The notes beneath the pieces were generated by a model. That model saw nothing but the letters and a program-made list of their open reading frames with translations. It ran no database searches and was not told the origin of the DNA. Both the position numbers and the translations under genes were made by a program. This document shows positions 33,109 through 41,885 of a stretch of DNA of 64,000 bases, in pieces (positions within the stretch are counted from its first letter, which is position 1; every line of letters starts with the position of its first letter). The DNA is from DATBGS01 sp036557885 (GTDB taxonomy: Bacteria; Chloroflexota; Ktedonobacteria; Ktedonobacterales; DATBGS01): positions 1 through 64,000 of the forward strand of contig DATBGS010000069.1 of assembly GCA_036557885.1 (NCBI GenBank), given 5' to 3'.

Positions 33109-34383
33109 GTGACAGAAGTGACGGAATTGATGGAGGAACCATCGCCAAAGCCGCAGGCTCAGACGCTGCCTGGACCACCTGGAGAACCCAAGAAGCTGCG
33201 CCGGGTGCAACTGGTCTTCATCCTGGGCGCGCTCTCCGCCTTCGGGCCGCTCTCCATTGACATGTATCTGCCGTCGCTGCCCTCGCTCAGCCAGGAATTT
33301 GCTGCTAGCACCTCAGAAACGCAGCTTACCTTGAGCGCCTGCCTTCTTGGTCTGGCCGCCGGACAGATCATCGCAGGCCCACTCAGCGACGCGCTGGGAC
33401 GCAAGCGCCCGCTGCTCATCGGGCTGACAATGTACGCGCTGGCCTCGCTCCTTTGCACCCTGGCGCCATCCGTCTTTCTGCTGGTAGCCCTGCGCTTCTT
33501 GCAGGGCCTCTCCGGTGCGGCAGGCATCGTCATCGCCCGCGCCATCGTGCGCGACCTGCATTCGGGCGTCGCGCTGGCTAAATTCTTCTCCGTACTCCTG
33601 CTGGTGAACGGCCTGGCGCCCATCCTCGCGCCGATCTTTGGTGGGCTGCTGCTGCGCTTCACCTCCTGGCGCGGCGTCTTTGTCACCCTGACCATTATTG
33701 GCGCGCTGCTGGTCCTCGCTGCTGCTACCGGCCTCAGCGAAACTCTGCCCCCAGACCGCCGTCAGACCGGCGGCCTCCGCGCCACGCTCGCCACCTTTCG
33801 CCAGTTACTCGCCACGCGCGCATTTCTGGGCTTTGCGCTGTCGTCCGGGTTGGCCTTTGCTGCCATGTTCTCCTATATTTCGGGTTCCCCTTTTGTCCTG
33901 CAAGATCTCTACGGCGTCTCTCCCCAGGTGTTTAGCCTCATTTTCGGGACAAACGCCCTCGGCATCGTGATTGCCGGTCAGATCAATGGGCGGCTGGTCG
34001 GACGGGTAGCACTGCTCAAGCTGCTGGCTTGCGGATTAAGCGCTACGGCAACAGGCGGCGTCGCCTTACTGCTCGTCGTCAGCAGCGGCAGTATTGGGTT
34101 GGCCGGTATCCTACCAGCCCTGTTTGTGATGGTCGCCAGCCTTGGACTGGTCCTTCCCAACGCAACTTCGCTGGCGCTCTCCGGCCAACCCCGCATCGCT
34201 GGGAGCGCATCCGCGCTGGTGGGCGTGCTGCAATTCTCGATTGGCGCGGCTGCGGCTCCGCTGGTTGGCTCATTTGGCGCCAGAACCGCGCTGCCTATGG
34301 CAACCGTGATTGCTGTGCTGGGCCTCAGTGCGTTGGGAGTCTTTCTGCTGCTTGGGCGCAGAAGCGAGCCACAGGCCCAATGA
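33109..34383 (+). CDS. MFS multidrug exporter, Bcr/CflA family
   Basis: A 424-residue transporter with 12 predicted helices. Family marks: FGPLSIDMYLPSLPSLSQEF in helix 1, AAGQIIAGPLSDALGRKRPLLIG with the MFS loop 2-3 signature, RFLQGLSGAAGIVIARAIVRD in helix 4-5, and a symmetric second half with LVGVLQFSIGAAAAPLVG. It should export drugs such as bicyclomycin or chloramphenicol, or amino acids, by proton antiport. The GTG at 33109 has GGGGA 8 bases upstream; ATG at 33130 has no ribosome site. The upstream 55 bases hold direct repeats. It is followed by ATGA-type coupling to the next ORF region. Confidence 0.88.
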   Translation: MTEVTELMEEPSPKPQAQTLPGPPGEPKKLRRVQLVFILGALSAFGPLSIDMYLPSLPSLSQEFAASTSETQLTLSACLLGLAAGQIIAGPLSDALGRKRPLLIGLTMYALASLLCTLAPSVFLLVALRFLQGLSGAAGIVIARAIVRDLHSGVALAKFFSVLLLVNGLAPILAPIFGGLLLRFTSWRGVFVTLTIIGALLVLAAATGLSETLPPDRRQTGGLRATLATFRQLLATRAFLGFALSSGLAFAAMFSYISGSPFVLQDLYGVSPQVFSLIFGTNALGIVIAGQINGRLVGRVALLKLLACGLSATATGGVALLLVVSSGSIGLAGILPALFVMVASLGLVLPNATSLALSGQPRIAGSASALVGVLQFSIGAAAAPLVGSFGARTALPMATVIAVLGLSALGVFLLLGRRSEPQAQ

Positions 34384-34409
34384 GAACAGCGTTCATGAAA
34401 GGGGCATCA

Positions 34410-35036
34410 ATGGGCGAGGATGATCCACTTTCCGCACACGACATCACGATCATCACACGCTATCTTGACGTTGACCTGCTCCCCGCGCACGCCCCACTCG
34501 CCGTTGTCCTGGGAACGCGCCTGCCAACGCCCGCCCACATAGCGGCGCAATTATTCCATCAGGGCGTGGTAGATTGGATACTGCTGACAGGCGGGCGCAA
34601 CAAGCTTTCAGGGGAAATTGAGTCGGAAGCCCACCAGCAAATACTGCTGGAGCAAAGCGTGCCAGCAGCGCGTATCCTCATTGAAAACCGCTCAACTAGT
34701 ACCCAGGAAAACGTTCTTTTTTCGCTGCCTGCTCTGCAAGAGGCACACCTGCTTGAGCACCTAGAGCACGTGCTGGTCATCAGCAAATGGTTTCATTGTC
34801 GCCGGGGCATGATGACCCTGAAACGTCATCTGCCTACAGGCACTCACTATTTTGCGGTTTCTTACGAGCCAACCGTTATTCCAGCCACCAACGAGCCAGT
34901 ACCCATCCGGCGCAATTCCTGGTGGCAGCACGAAGCATCGCGGCACATTATCCTTCAGGAGTGGGAGAAAATTCCGCGCTACCTTCAGCAAGGAACGCTG
35001 GCTGAGATACGCCGCGTAGGAGATGCGTGGGTGTAG
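34410..35036 (+). CDS. YdcF-like protein (DUF218 domain)
   Basis: A 208-residue protein with the DUF218 pattern: PLAVVLGTRLPTPAHIAAQL, DWILLTGGRNKLSGEIESEA, the acidic/Asn pair in NRSTSTQENVLFSLP, and VLVISKWFHCRRGMMTLKRH. No membrane helix is present, unlike SanA-type members. E. coli YdcF binds S-adenosylmethionine; the general function is unknown. The ATG at 34410 follows AAAGGGG by 5 bases; two upstream in-frame ATGs (34380, 34395) overlap or abut the MFS stop. Directly ahead of the nucleotidyltransferase gene. Confidence 0.8.
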   Translation: MGEDDPLSAHDITIITRYLDVDLLPAHAPLAVVLGTRLPTPAHIAAQLFHQGVVDWILLTGGRNKLSGEIESEAHQQILLEQSVPAARILIENRSTSTQENVLFSLPALQEAHLLEHLEHVLVISKWFHCRRGMMTLKRHLPTGTHYFAVSYEPTVIPATNEPVPIRRNSWWQHEASRHIILQEWEKIPRYLQQGTLAEIRRVGDAWV

Positions 35037-35062
35037 AGACATGGGCAGAGAGGGAAAGCAGC

Positions 35063-35863
35063 ATGCCCCACTATCACTGGGCAACCTGTCCACCAGCCAC
35101 GCGCAACCAGGGAGAGATGTTGGTTGCAGAGATACAGCACATGCTGGGAGATGCCCTCACTGGCATCTATCTGCATGGCTCGCTGGCAATGGGCTGCTTT
35201 AATCCGGCGCGCAGCGATCTGGATGTGCTGGTCGTTACAAAGCGCTCTATGACGCTTAATGAGAAGCGCGCCAGCGCCGAAATGCTGCTGTGTATCTCGG
35301 CTCACCCTCATCCGATAGAGATCAGCTTTCTCAGCCTGGACGACCTTTCGCCCTGGCGCTACCCCACGCCGTATCAATTTCACTACAGCGAAGACTGGCG
35401 CGAACGGCAGATTGTTTCGCTTGCCAATGGAGACTGGCTGCGCTGGAACGACACACAGCCAACGGATGCTGATCTAGCCGCACACTTCACCGTCACGCGA
35501 GCGCGAGGCATCTGTCTCGTCGGCCAACCAATTGCTGAAGCGCTACCCATTGTCCCGCCATCAGACTATCGCGCCTCGATTCTTGCCGACGTTGAGGATT
35601 TCACTACTGGCCGCATTGCCCCTGCCACAAATACAGTTTATTTTGTGCTCAACGCCTGCCGCGTGCTGGCCTATCTGCAAGAAGGACACATCTTCTCAAA
35701 GGAGGAAGGCGGCGAGTGGGCGCTCGCGCATCTCTCATCGGAGTTTCATAGGCTGATTGCGCAGGCGCTTGCAGCCTATCGGGAAGACGGTCAGGAACAG
35801 ATTGATGGAGCAGCATTGGGGCAGTTTGTCGCATATGTGGATGGGCGGCTGAAGCAGCGCTAG
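35063..35863 (+). CDS. AadA-like aminoglycoside nucleotidyltransferase
   Basis: A 266-residue protein. The nucleotidyltransferase core is GIYLHGSLAMGCFNPARSDLDVLVV with the G-S motif and the two metal-binding Asp of D-L-D. The C-terminal DUF4111-type helical domain shows NACRVLAYLQEGHIFSKEEGGEWAL. This is the arrangement of ANT(3'')/ANT(9) enzymes that adenylylate streptomycin or spectinomycin. Remote housekeeping members also exist, so resistance is likely but not certain. The ATG at 35063 with GAGAGGGAAA upstream is preferred to the GTG at 35027. It ends a run with the Bcr/CflA exporter, which strengthens a resistance reading. Confidence 0.82.
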   Translation: MPHYHWATCPPATRNQGEMLVAEIQHMLGDALTGIYLHGSLAMGCFNPARSDLDVLVVTKRSMTLNEKRASAEMLLCISAHPHPIEISFLSLDDLSPWRYPTPYQFHYSEDWRERQIVSLANGDWLRWNDTQPTDADLAAHFTVTRARGICLVGQPIAEALPIVPPSDYRASILADVEDFTTGRIAPATNTVYFVLNACRVLAYLQEGHIFSKEEGGEWALAHLSSEFHRLIAQALAAYREDGQEQIDGAALGQFVAYVDGRLKQR

Positions 35864-35882
35864 TTACCAGCCCATCAATGGC

Positions 35883-36380
35883 CTATTCGTGTACCGTCTC
35901 CAGGTGCCAGGGCGTCTCTGGCAGGGTGGCCTCTTTGAGCGCTTTGCGGAAGTCATCAAAGCGCGGCAGATCATCGCGGTAGAGCACCAGCGCGCGATGC
36001 ACGCCGCGCGCGCCCACTCTCTTATAGACCGTCACGCTGATGATCTTTTTATTGGTGAACTGCTCCTCTTTGACGCGCACAAAGCGCTCCCAGGGAATCA
36101 CCAGCGGCTCCTGCCCGGCCTCCTCGCGGATGAACGCCTCTGGCGTGATTTTCAGGGTAAAGGGCGCGGGCGCAATCATGCGCAGATACCAGATAAAACC
36201 CGCAATCAACAGCAGGCCCATGATGGCGCTAATAAGCGCGGAGCGGCCCTCGTAAAAGACCACCCCAATCACAAACAGGCCCAGCACGAACAACATGATA
36301 GCTGTTCCATAGCGCCGCCCAGGAGTCAGGCCAGGGCTAGAGAACTCTAGCGTGGTGGATGCCGAAATATCTTGTGCCAT
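35883..36380 (-). CDS. two-helix membrane protein with PH-like/YcxB-like domain
   Basis: A 165-residue protein with a short soluble start, two helices (residues about 27-43 and 47-67), then a soluble domain of about 95 residues. That domain (PFTLKITPEAFIREEAGQEPLVIPWERFVRVKEEQF) reads like the bacterial PH/YcxB module seen after two membrane helices: beta strand, acidic turn, IPWERFVRVKE. Function is unknown. It follows the phzF gene on the same strand after a 76-base gap and could be in the NAD operon. The match is by pattern only. Confidence 0.6.
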   Translation of the reverse strand: MAQDISASTTLEFSSPGLTPGRRYGTAIMLFVLGLFVIGVVFYEGRSALISAIMGLLLIAGFIWYLRMIAPAPFTLKITPEAFIREEAGQEPLVIPWERFVRVKEEQFTNKKIISVTVYKRVGARGVHRALVLYRDDLPRFDDFRKALKEATLPETPWHLETVHE

Positions 36381-36456
36381 ATAAACAGGTTACTTCTTTT
36401 CTTCATTGAGGGGTAGGCTTCTCTCTTTCAGCAACTGCATCTTATCATAATATGCT

Positions 36457-37383
36457 TTAGGAGTTCGCTGCTGGTATCGTCCGCTGTTCTTCCGAGAGGA
36501 TGCGCGCCTGGCCGGTGATGCGCGTGCGGGTAATCATACCACCTTCTACCAGCACCTCCGCCCGCATCAAACTGGGCTGGCCCATTGCATCACCTTGCCC
36601 AACTGAAAGAACCTGCCAGCCATGCTCTGATGGAGCATTGGCGCCAGCGTGTATCAAATACGCTGCGAGCGCAGCAGCGGCCACACCAGTTGCCGGGTCT
36701 TCCAAATAGCCAGCGTTTTTGGGGAACTGACGCGCCTCCGCCTGAAGCTGTGGCGAGCGGGTTCGCAGGGTAAAGGGATAGAGGCCAGTGGTAGCATAGC
36801 GCTCGCAAAGCTGGCGCACCTGCTCTTGTGATGGCTGGAGGCTATCAAGTGTCACCACATCTTGAAGAGGAATCATCATCTTGGAGCGCGAAACCGAGAC
36901 GTTCTGGATGGGTCCAACACGCTCGTCAATCACCTGCGCATCAACGCCAAGCACCGCAGCCACTTCCTCCTTGATAGGCTGACGCCCAGGCTGCCTCTCA
37001 AAAAAGGTGGGCGGAAACTGCTCCACCGTCACCCAGAGTTGCCCATCCTCGCGCCGCCACTCCAGCGGCAGCACACCCAGCGGCGTCTCCACCTGCACCA
37101 GCGATTTTGTGATGTGCCGCTGTTCCACCAGCACCGTCAGCGCGCCAACGGTGGCATGGACACACATCTCCATCTCGTGCAGCGGCACAAAGTAGCGCAG
37201 GCGCAGTGCGGCATCAGCAGATTGTGGAGCAACAACAAAAGCCGTCTCGCAGCCAAACGCGGCAGCCATAGCCTGCATCTGTGCCGTACTCAGCGCGTCA
37301 GCATTCAGCACAACCGGGCAAGGGTTGCCGCCCTCGCTCGTTCTGCCAAAGACGCGCGTATACATTACCGAAAGCGCTGCCAT
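36457..37383 (-). CDS. PhzF family isomerase/epimerase-like protein
   Basis: A 308-residue protein of the diaminopimelate-epimerase fold. Conserved: GNPCPVVLNADALS, AAFGCETAFVVAP with the catalytic Glu, RYFVPLHEMEMCVHATVGA and EDPATGVAAAALAAYL. The ATG at 37383 follows GGAGG by 4 bases. PhzF itself isomerises an intermediate of phenazine synthesis, but most relatives have no known reaction. Here it is the fourth gene of the NAD salvage operon behind pncB (gap of 17 bases), a context that hints at a role on a nicotinate- or cofactor-related compound. This is an inference. Confidence 0.88.
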   Translation of the reverse strand: MAALSVMYTRVFGRTSEGGNPCPVVLNADALSTAQMQAMAAAFGCETAFVVAPQSADAALRLRYFVPLHEMEMCVHATVGALTVLVEQRHITKSLVQVETPLGVLPLEWRREDGQLWVTVEQFPPTFFERQPGRQPIKEEVAAVLGVDAQVIDERVGPIQNVSVSRSKMMIPLQDVVTLDSLQPSQEQVRQLCERYATTGLYPFTLRTRSPQLQAEARQFPKNAGYLEDPATGVAAAALAAYLIHAGANAPSEHGWQVLSVGQGDAMGQPSLMRAEVLVEGGMITRTRITGQARILSEEQRTIPAANS

Positions 37384-37400
37384 ACGTCCTCCATGCGTCC

Positions 37401-38756
37401 TCACTTTACCGGCTCCAGGGCCGGATTGTCGCAGGCGCGGCGGCCAATTTTAGCCAGATCGCGCCACTCGCCCAGCACCTTCACGCGCACAATATCCGCC
37501 GTATAGTCGTTGACGGTGCCCGCCTCATCCGAATTGGAAAAAAGCGCCGAGCCAACCGCGTAAATATCCACCGGAGTGCCAATCTGCTCAAACAAATCTA
37601 TTTTCTTCGGCGTAAAGCCGCCGCTGACCACGATCTTCACCGCCTGGCACCATTCCCTGGCGCGCTGATGCCATTCCAGCGGCAAGCCCCAATCCTGCCA
37701 GGCGCGGTCCATCGCCTGGCGCATCTTAAACACCAGCCGGGGATTGACGCCATTATCCAGCTTTGGGTCGCCCAGCGGCTCCAGCGAGACATCGCGGACA
37801 CTGCCGCTGGTATCAGGACGCACCCCATACAGGCGATATTTCTCCGCCTCATCTGGTGTATTCGCATCCGTCAATTCGCGGAAGCGCACAAAAAGCGCGC
37901 GCATCACCTCCAGTGTCGTGCCCACGCAATCGTTATAGAAATCCACCAGGGCAATGCGCGGAATACCAACCTGACAATATTCAGAGAAGGCCAGCATCGT
38001 TTCAACTGTATCGCCCAGGAACGACGCGATGGCCGCGTGTGCCACTGTTCCTCCCCCATAGCCGCCCCACCAGTCGCCCTGCGCGTCGGTGGAGATAAAC
38101 GAATCAAGCGTATGGGCATAGGTACGATTAAAAAGCTGGACCGCAATCTGATAGGCGTAGCCATCGGCGGCCTGCACCTCGTGCGCGTCAAAACGCGCCG
38201 GAAAGAACAGCACCGGCTTGCCACGCGCCGCCACCAGCACATTGTAGACGTTGGTGGCGATGCGGCTCCCGCGTGTCAGCGTGCCCAGCGTGGGTGTCTC
38301 CAGCAGCGCAAAATCGCGGTAGCGCCCGCGCACCTTGAGCACCGGCTCCACTTGGCGCGGGTCGCCATCATAGCGCGCCACTGTCCCATCCTGCACCGCC
38401 TGCACCTCAAGCTGCTCAAACGTATTATGAAAGCGCCCGCCTTCATCAAAGTAGCCGGTGCATTCGCGCAGCATGGCAATCGCTTTATCCACCCCTACCA
38501 CAATGCTCATCGGCTTGCGCCGCGTGAACCACTGCATCTCTACCTCGATATTGCCCACTTCTACCTGCGACAGATCAAGGCCCAGCGGTGCCAGATCGCG
38601 CGAAGTCCCACCAAAGTGATAGCCCGCGCGCGCCAGATCAGCTAGCAGCGCGACGATATTGTAGAAATACTTATCGGAATACCAGCCGGCGCGCATCCGC
38701 TCCACATCCAGTTTAAAGATCGAGGTAGGCAAGCGCTTGCTATCAAAGACGCTCAT
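37401..38756 (-). CDS. pncB: nicotinate phosphoribosyltransferase
   Basis: A 451-residue enzyme making nicotinate mononucleotide from nicotinate and PRPP. Family marks: SIFKLDVERMRAGWYSDKYF near the start, with the active-site Tyr, DFYNDCVGTTLEVM, the phosphate-binding region KIVVSGGFTPKKIDLFEQ, and the late IYAVGSALFSN. Length and order fit the longer bacterial NAPRTase group with an HxxT-like ARFDAHEVQ segment. It lies 21 bases after pncA and is followed by phzF. Regulation is likely by the NrtR protein at the head of the operon. Confidence 0.93.
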   Translation of the reverse strand: MSVFDSKRLPTSIFKLDVERMRAGWYSDKYFYNIVALLADLARAGYHFGGTSRDLAPLGLDLSQVEVGNIEVEMQWFTRRKPMSIVVGVDKAIAMLRECTGYFDEGGRFHNTFEQLEVQAVQDGTVARYDGDPRQVEPVLKVRGRYRDFALLETPTLGTLTRGSRIATNVYNVLVAARGKPVLFFPARFDAHEVQAADGYAYQIAVQLFNRTYAHTLDSFISTDAQGDWWGGYGGGTVAHAAIASFLGDTVETMLAFSEYCQVGIPRIALVDFYNDCVGTTLEVMRALFVRFRELTDANTPDEAEKYRLYGVRPDTSGSVRDVSLEPLGDPKLDNGVNPRLVFKMRQAMDRAWQDWGLPLEWHQRAREWCQAVKIVVSGGFTPKKIDLFEQIGTPVDIYAVGSALFSNSDEAGTVNDYTADIVRVKVLGEWRDLAKIGRRACDNPALEPVK

Positions 38757-38777
38757 CGTGTGTGCTCCCCGTTCGCC

Positions 38778-39503
38778 TTACTCGATGGCGCGCACCACTT
38801 CTGCGCCATTCAGCCGCAAATGGTAGAGAAAGACCAGATGCAGAAAATCGCCGTCATGGGGCAGAGCGCCCATCTCGCGGGCCGCTTGCGCTGGCAGATC
38901 ATAGGTCTGGACGCAGTTTTCTGGTACAATCACGCGCATGGGCAGGTTGCGCGCGTTGGCGCGGAACTTCAGGTGCATGGTTAACTGCTGCACGCAGAGA
39001 TCGGTGCAGGTGCCCGCCATAATCGCCAGGCTCAAATCAGCATGCTGGTTGAGCCAGCTCTCCAGCGCAGTTTCTTGAAAAGCGCCCACTGAGTTCTTGG
39101 GCACAATCTGGAACAGATCAGCAAAGGGCAACTCCTGCAACTCAGGAATCGTCTCGGATTCGCTCGTGCCCTCTACGCAGTGCAGCGGGAAGTCATGAAA
39201 CTCCACTGCATCGTGGCGGTGCGTATCCTGGAGCAGCACAAACTGTTTCACCCCCGCGTTGTAGGCATCTTGAAAAAGCTGCTGAATGGCGGGAATCAGC
39301 GCGTGCACACGTGGGCTGGCGAGGTTTCCTTCATGGCAAAAGCCATTGATCATATCCACGCACAACACCCCCATACGCTCAGCGGGCACCTCGCTCGTTA
39401 GATCGGCCCAACGGAGGGTGGGTAAGTTCGCTTTCCATTCCACCATCCAATCCAGAAACGGGCGATGGCTGGCAATAAATTCCGCTTGCTGCGATGCGAT
39501 CAT
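38778..39503 (-). CDS. pncA: nicotinamidase-like cysteine hydrolase
   Basis: A 241-residue isochorismatase-fold hydrolase. The triad is Asp in VLCVDMINGFCHEG, Lys in IVPKNSVGAF and nucleophilic Cys in GTCTDLCVQQL. The metal-site residues lie in DTHRHDAVEFHDFPLHC. It is longer than typical PncA and the N-terminal 45 residues are extra. Nicotinamide to nicotinate is the expected reaction because pncB follows and NrtR leads the operon. Sequence alone would only give a cysteine hydrolase. Confidence 0.83.
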   Translation of the reverse strand: MIASQQAEFIASHRPFLDWMVEWKANLPTLRWADLTSEVPAERMGVLCVDMINGFCHEGNLASPRVHALIPAIQQLFQDAYNAGVKQFVLLQDTHRHDAVEFHDFPLHCVEGTSESETIPELQELPFADLFQIVPKNSVGAFQETALESWLNQHADLSLAIMAGTCTDLCVQQLTMHLKFRANARNLPMRVIVPENCVQTYDLPAQAAREMGALPHDGDFLHLVFLYHLRLNGAEVVRAIE

Positions 39504-39535
39504 ACGTTTGCCCCCTCTCTTGTTCTCCAGGCAGC

Positions 39536-40282
39536 CTACGCCTGTGCTCTGGGGTTAAAACGATACAGCCGGGCCGGGCGGTGTGTTCCTTCCGTTTTTA
39601 ACTCGCCGGTTTCTTCCAGAATGCCGGTGGAGACAATCTTTTTGCGGAAATTGCGCTTGTCTAGCCTGCGCCCCTTCCCCAAAATCGCCTGATAGACCTG
39701 CTGAAGCTCGCTGAGTGTGAATTTTTCCGGCAGGAACTGAAAGCCAATCGTCGTGTATTCCAGCTTGCCGCGCAGCCGTTGGAGGGTGTAATCGAGGATT
39801 TTGGCGTGATCAAAGGCCAGTTGCGGCAGACGATACATCGAATACCAGCCCACATCAGCAGCATCATCTGCCGCCTGGGGGTGCAGTTGCTTGTGGTCCA
39901 CCAGCGCAAAATAGGCCACCGTAATCACGCGGGTGCGCGGGTCGCGCCCTGGGTCGCCAAAGGTATACAACTGCTCCAGATAGAGGTCGCGCAGGCCCGT
40001 CTCCTCTTCCAGTTCGCGCCGCGCCGACTCCTCCAGCGACTCGTGCATCTCAATAAAGCCGCCCGGAATCGCCCAGTAGCCCTCGTAGGGCCAGTGCTTG
40101 CGCTTAATCAGCAGCACCTTGAGATCGCCCTCTTGCAAGGTCAGGATGACAACATCCACCGTCACCGATGGCCGTTCCCACTTGCTCGCATCATAGTGAT
40201 GCTCGGCAGCTTCAGATAGGGCTTGCGACCCCTGCTGCGCTGGTTCTGTTTCCTGGTGCTCGCGCGAAACATCCGCACTCAT
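39536..40282 (-). CDS. nrtR: NrtR-type regulator: Nudix domain plus winged helix
   Basis: A 248-residue protein from the ATG at 40282, which has GAGGAGGGG 7 bases upstream. The Nudix fold occupies about residues 38-165 with the Nudix box region GGFIEMHESLEESARRELEEETGL (residues near 75-100), including REL-EEE-G intact. A winged helix follows (FTLSELQQVYQAILGKGRRLDKRNFRKKI) and ends in RPARLYRF. This is the NrtR architecture, in which ADP-ribose or NAD-related ligands release the repressor from NAD biosynthesis genes. The intact box suggests that hydrolysis may also remain. pncA, pncB and phzF follow on one transcript. Confidence 0.9.
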   Translation of the reverse strand: MSADVSREHQETEPAQQGSQALSEAAEHHYDASKWERPSVTVDVVILTLQEGDLKVLLIKRKHWPYEGYWAIPGGFIEMHESLEESARRELEEETGLRDLYLEQLYTFGDPGRDPRTRVITVAYFALVDHKQLHPQAADDAADVGWYSMYRLPQLAFDHAKILDYTLQRLRGKLEYTTIGFQFLPEKFTLSELQQVYQAILGKGRRLDKRNFRKKIVSTGILEETGELKTEGTHRPARLYRFNPRAQA

Positions 40283-40308
40283 GCAAAGACCCCTCCTCGT
40301 GAATACAC

Positions 40309-40335
40309 GAATAAGTGTACTCTTTACACTTATTC
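40309..40335 (-). promoter_or_regulatory. palindromic operator, probable NrtR site
   Basis: GAATAAGTGTA (40309-40319) and TACACTTATTC (40325-40335) form a perfect 11-bp inverted repeat with a 5-base centre. It overlaps the -10 box of the operon promoter and lies 26 bases upstream of nrtR, so it is a strong autorepression site. Confidence 0.75.
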
Positions 40336-40360
40336 TACTTCGGCGTAGAGAACATGTCAA
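40332..40360 (-). promoter_or_regulatory. promoter of the nrtR-pncA-pncB-phzF operon
   Basis: On the minus strand, TTGACA (40355-40360) and TAGAAT (40332-40337) are separated by 17 bases. The -10 box runs into the palindrome at 40309-40335. Confidence 0.75.
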
Positions 40361-40512
40361 GCCAGGAGTTCCATCCCTCATAATACACCAGCGGCAGCCC
40401 AGCGCGTTGCCCTGGCATACTCTCTGCAAATACGACGCCCGCTGTTCGCAGCGCTCTCACCAAACCTTTCTCTCACCACATTCTCTCTTCTCTGTATAAG
40501 GAGCCGCAGGTA

Positions 40513-41853
40513 ATGCAGGAAACGCCTCGTAAAAACTATGATGATCTATTTTCTCCGGTAACGTCTCACACTCACTCTCGCGCATTCTCCCCGCCAGCCC
40601 ACCATCAGCAGCGCTGGTACTCAAGAAGCAGCCGAACGTTTCTGCTCTGGGCGGCGATAGGGCTTGTCCTGCTTACCCTCCCAATAGGGGCCTGGATGCT
40701 CTTTCAAGCCACCCAGCGGCAACAGGTGCGGGTTGCCAGGTATCAGCCGGTACAGGCGGACGCGCAGACCGTCGTTCCTCCAGCGCTTGACCCGGCGCAC
40801 AAAATAGCCCGCTATATTGACCAGATGGTCGCGCGCCTGTCGCTGGATGAAGAGTTGGGCCAGATGATCATCGTCGAGTTTTCTGGCACCAGCTTTAATT
40901 CCGATCTTCAGACCATGCTCACCAAGCAACATGCTGGCGGCACCATCCTCTATGCCTGGAACGTCCACTCCATTGCCCAGACCGCCGCGCTCAACAAAGC
41001 ATCCCAGGCTCAGGCGCAGATTCCCCTCTTTATTTCCACCGATCAAGAAGGCGGGTTGGTCAATCGCCTGCTGCATATTAGCGGCTGGATTCCCTCCGCG
41101 CAAGAAATTGGGGCCAGCGGCGACCCAGCGCGCGCTGCGCAGCGCGGCCAGTCGGATGCCCAGGCGTTGTTGCAGATGGGCATCAATCTTAATCTGGCGC
41201 CAGTAGTGGATGTTCAGACCGTCAGCAACAGCGCCACGATTATCCCCACGCGCATGTTTGGCACCACACCGCAGCAAGTCGCAACCTTTGCCGGAGCCTA
41301 TCTGGAGGCGCTGCAAAACGCGGGCGTGATTGGCTGCATCAAGCACTGGCCGGGTCTGGGCAACGCGACGGTGGACCCCCACGACGCGCTGCCCATCTTC
41401 AACCGCAGCCAGGCTGACCTCAACAACATTGACTTTGCGCCCTATCGCCTGTTGATGCAGCAGGGGCTGGTGAATATGATCATGTCTACCCATGAACTGG
41501 TCCCGGCCTACGACCCCAACCTGCCCGCCTCCCTCTCACCCATCCTGATTGACCAGGTGCTGCGCCACGATCTGGGCTATCAAGGCGTCGTCATCACCGA
41601 TGGCCTCTATATGCACGCTTTGGCACGCTGGAGCGTCCCCCAGGCCGCAGTGCTGGCAGTGCTAGCAGGCAACGACATTCTGCTTGGTCCCACAAACTCC
41701 CGCTCGATGCAGCAAGTGCTGGACGCGCTGCGCACGGCCATTGCCAACGGCCAGATCACCAAAGCGCGTATAGATCAGTCGGTTGAGCGTATCCTCATGC
41801 TCAAGATGCGCGCTGGTCTGATTCCTCTGCCTCCTGACCTGAACCAACAGTAA
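40513..41853 (+). CDS. anchored GH3 beta-N-acetylhexosaminidase-like enzyme (copy 1)
   Basis: A 446-residue protein. A polar 40-residue start and one helix (LLWAAIGLVLLTLPIGAWML, about 44-63) indicate an N-terminal anchor with the enzyme outside. The GH3 barrel follows: MSLDEELGQ-like LSLDEELGQMIIVEFSG, ISTDQEGGLVNRL, NLNLAPVVDVQ and IKHWPGLGNATVDPH. The nucleophile Asp is in GVVITDGLYM (about residue 358). In NagZ the loop reads KHFPGHG..DSH; here the second His is Leu while the Asp-x-His dyad is kept. A single-domain NagZ-like role in cell-wall turnover is likely. It has a paralog at 42112. Confidence 0.9.
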   Translation: MQETPRKNYDDLFSPVTSHTHSRAFSPPAHHQQRWYSRSSRTFLLWAAIGLVLLTLPIGAWMLFQATQRQQVRVARYQPVQADAQTVVPPALDPAHKIARYIDQMVARLSLDEELGQMIIVEFSGTSFNSDLQTMLTKQHAGGTILYAWNVHSIAQTAALNKASQAQAQIPLFISTDQEGGLVNRLLHISGWIPSAQEIGASGDPARAAQRGQSDAQALLQMGINLNLAPVVDVQTVSNSATIIPTRMFGTTPQQVATFAGAYLEALQNAGVIGCIKHWPGLGNATVDPHDALPIFNRSQADLNNIDFAPYRLLMQQGLVNMIMSTHELVPAYDPNLPASLSPILIDQVLRHDLGYQGVVITDGLYMHALARWSVPQAAVLAVLAGNDILLGPTNSRSMQQVLDALRTAIANGQITKARIDQSVERILMLKMRAGLIPLPPDLNQQ

Positions 41854-41885
41854 CGGGTCATTTGCCAGTCGCAAGCTCTTGCGTT

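Noticed and set aside
37281..38645. 454-codon open frame antisense to pncB
   Set aside because: No recognisable domain and rich in His, Arg and Gln as expected for a shadow; pncB motifs are complete on the opposite strand.
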